Assembly (NCBI GenBank): GCA_016928495.1
Contig: JAFGKQ010000201.1
Location: forward strand, 1 to 5,732
Direction: 5' to 3'
Source: Candidatus Fermentibacterales bacterium
GTDB taxonomy: Bacteria; Fermentibacterota; Fermentibacteria; Fermentibacterales; JAFGKQ01
DNA: 5,732 bases
Shown here: one piece after another, positions 5,248 through 5,732 of the stretch
Numbering within the stretch: the stretch's first letter is position 1
How the letters are laid out: each line of letters opens with the position of its first letter
Program-made: the position numbers and the translations under genes
Notes under the pieces: model-generated
Told to the model about the DNA's origin: nothing
Database searches by the model: none
Seen by the model: only the letters and a program-made list of their open reading frames with translations

Positions 5248-5732
5248 ATGAGCTCACCGAGGGACCGTGCAGGGGATCTTCTGAACACGGCCAGGAAGAA
5301 GGTACAGTCCGGAGATCGCGAGGAGGCCCTCGACCTTCTCAGGGAGGCCCTGGATCTCGACCCGGACCACAGGGAAGTCAGACAGGAGCTGGAGAACCTC
5401 GAGCGGGAGATCGCCGCGATGACGGCCTTCAGCCGTTCCAGATCCAGACGAGTCGCCCCCCCGCACGAAGGTCCCGCCGCCGTTTCCTCCGAGGATTTCA
5501 TAAGGCAGTGCCTTCAGCGATCTCAGGCAGCTCTGGACGAAGGTGACGAGGTCCGGGCCCTTCAGGAGCTGGAGCGCGCCCAGAGGCAGGACCCGGAGAA
5601 TCAGAACGTCCGCAAGCGGATAAGGCTCGTCAAGCGCAGCATCAAGGCCGGCAACCTGAGCGATCTGGCCCGCACCGCCCTCAAGGAGGGCGATGTGGAG
5701 AGGGCAATAGCCCAGGCCAGGAAGCTCTTCGA
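5248..5732 (+). CDS. TPR-repeat protein, N-terminal part (3' end outside window)
   Basis: The frame is open from ATG 5248 to the right edge, giving 161 residues and a partial codon. Residues about 10-43 (KVQSGDREEALDLLREALDL, then DPDH) form a TPR helix pair. A Ser/Arg/Pro-rich linker spans about 60-82 (FSRSRSRRVAPPHEGP). A second TPR-like pair at about 86-119 (ALDEGDEVRALQELERAQRQ, then DPEN) follows, and a third begins near 135 (ALKEGDVERAIAQARKLF). There is no signal peptide or membrane segment in the visible part. The protein is very charged and Arg-rich. Tandem short TPR units of this kind usually serve as scaffolds, and what lies beyond the edge (kinase, FHA or membrane domain, for example) cannot be told. 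It shares the TPR fold with the minus-strand gene at 2340-2864 but not obvious sequence identity. It follows recG by 202 bp, so it may have its own promoter. Confidence 0.8.
   Translation, partial: MSSPRDRAGDLLNTARKKVQSGDREEALDLLREALDLDPDHREVRQELENLEREIAAMTAFSRSRSRRVAPPHEGPAAVSSEDFIRQCLQRSQAALDEGDEVRALQELERAQRQDPENQNVRKRIRLVKRSIKAGNLSDLARTALKEGDVERAIAQARKLF

Noticed and set aside
3819-5501. Long open frame (560 codons) on the minus strand
   Set aside because: It is antisense to recG and to the right-edge TPR gene, crosses the gene-free region, and has shadow-like composition with no known motif.
1-5732. CRISPR array, insertion sequence, prophage or defence genes
   Set aside because: No regularly spaced identical repeats, terminal inverted repeats, transposase or integrase motifs, or defence domains were seen on either strand.

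Overview
This is a GC-rich bacterial housekeeping segment with five complete or partial genes of known family, a membrane-anchored YtxH-type gene, and about 0.4 kb of intergenic sequence. No mobile element, CRISPR array, tRNA, rRNA, toxin or defence gene could be supported. The source organism cannot be named. Arginine is written with AGG more often than any other codon despite the high GC, most clearly in secA. Together with the divergent sequences of the small genes, this suggests a little-studied bacterial lineage, but that is inference.

Left part (1-2272, + strand): the C-terminal third of secA runs in from the left edge and ends in a zinc-binding tail. A perfect 8-bp inverted repeat straddles the secA stop. 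Next comes a 111-aa YtxH-family protein with one membrane segment and a tail of exact 11-residue repeats, and then panE (2-dehydropantoate 2-reductase). The three genes are tightly packed and probably co-transcribed. panE lacks any ATG, GTG or TTG start in front of its NADPH-binding loop; CTG at 1364 is the best candidate.

Middle (2273-2975): panE converges with a small minus-strand TPR gene across 67 bp holding a GC-rich hairpin. The TPR gene and recG then diverge from a short AT-rich region with a good minus-strand promoter and a weaker plus-strand one, their -10 elements almost touching.

Right part (2976-5732, + strand): a complete recG with all helicase motifs is followed by 202 bp without a gene. 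This stretch holds long-range inverted repeats and a tandem 10-bp direct repeat, and may be a structured RNA or leader. A second TPR protein begins at 5248 and runs off the right edge.

Functionally, the window mixes protein export (secA), pantothenate/CoA synthesis (panE) and replication-fork repair (recG) with two TPR scaffold proteins of unknown partner. I see no dedicated multi-gene novel system. The items most worth checking are the panE start, the 5046-5247 region and the 11-residue repeats.
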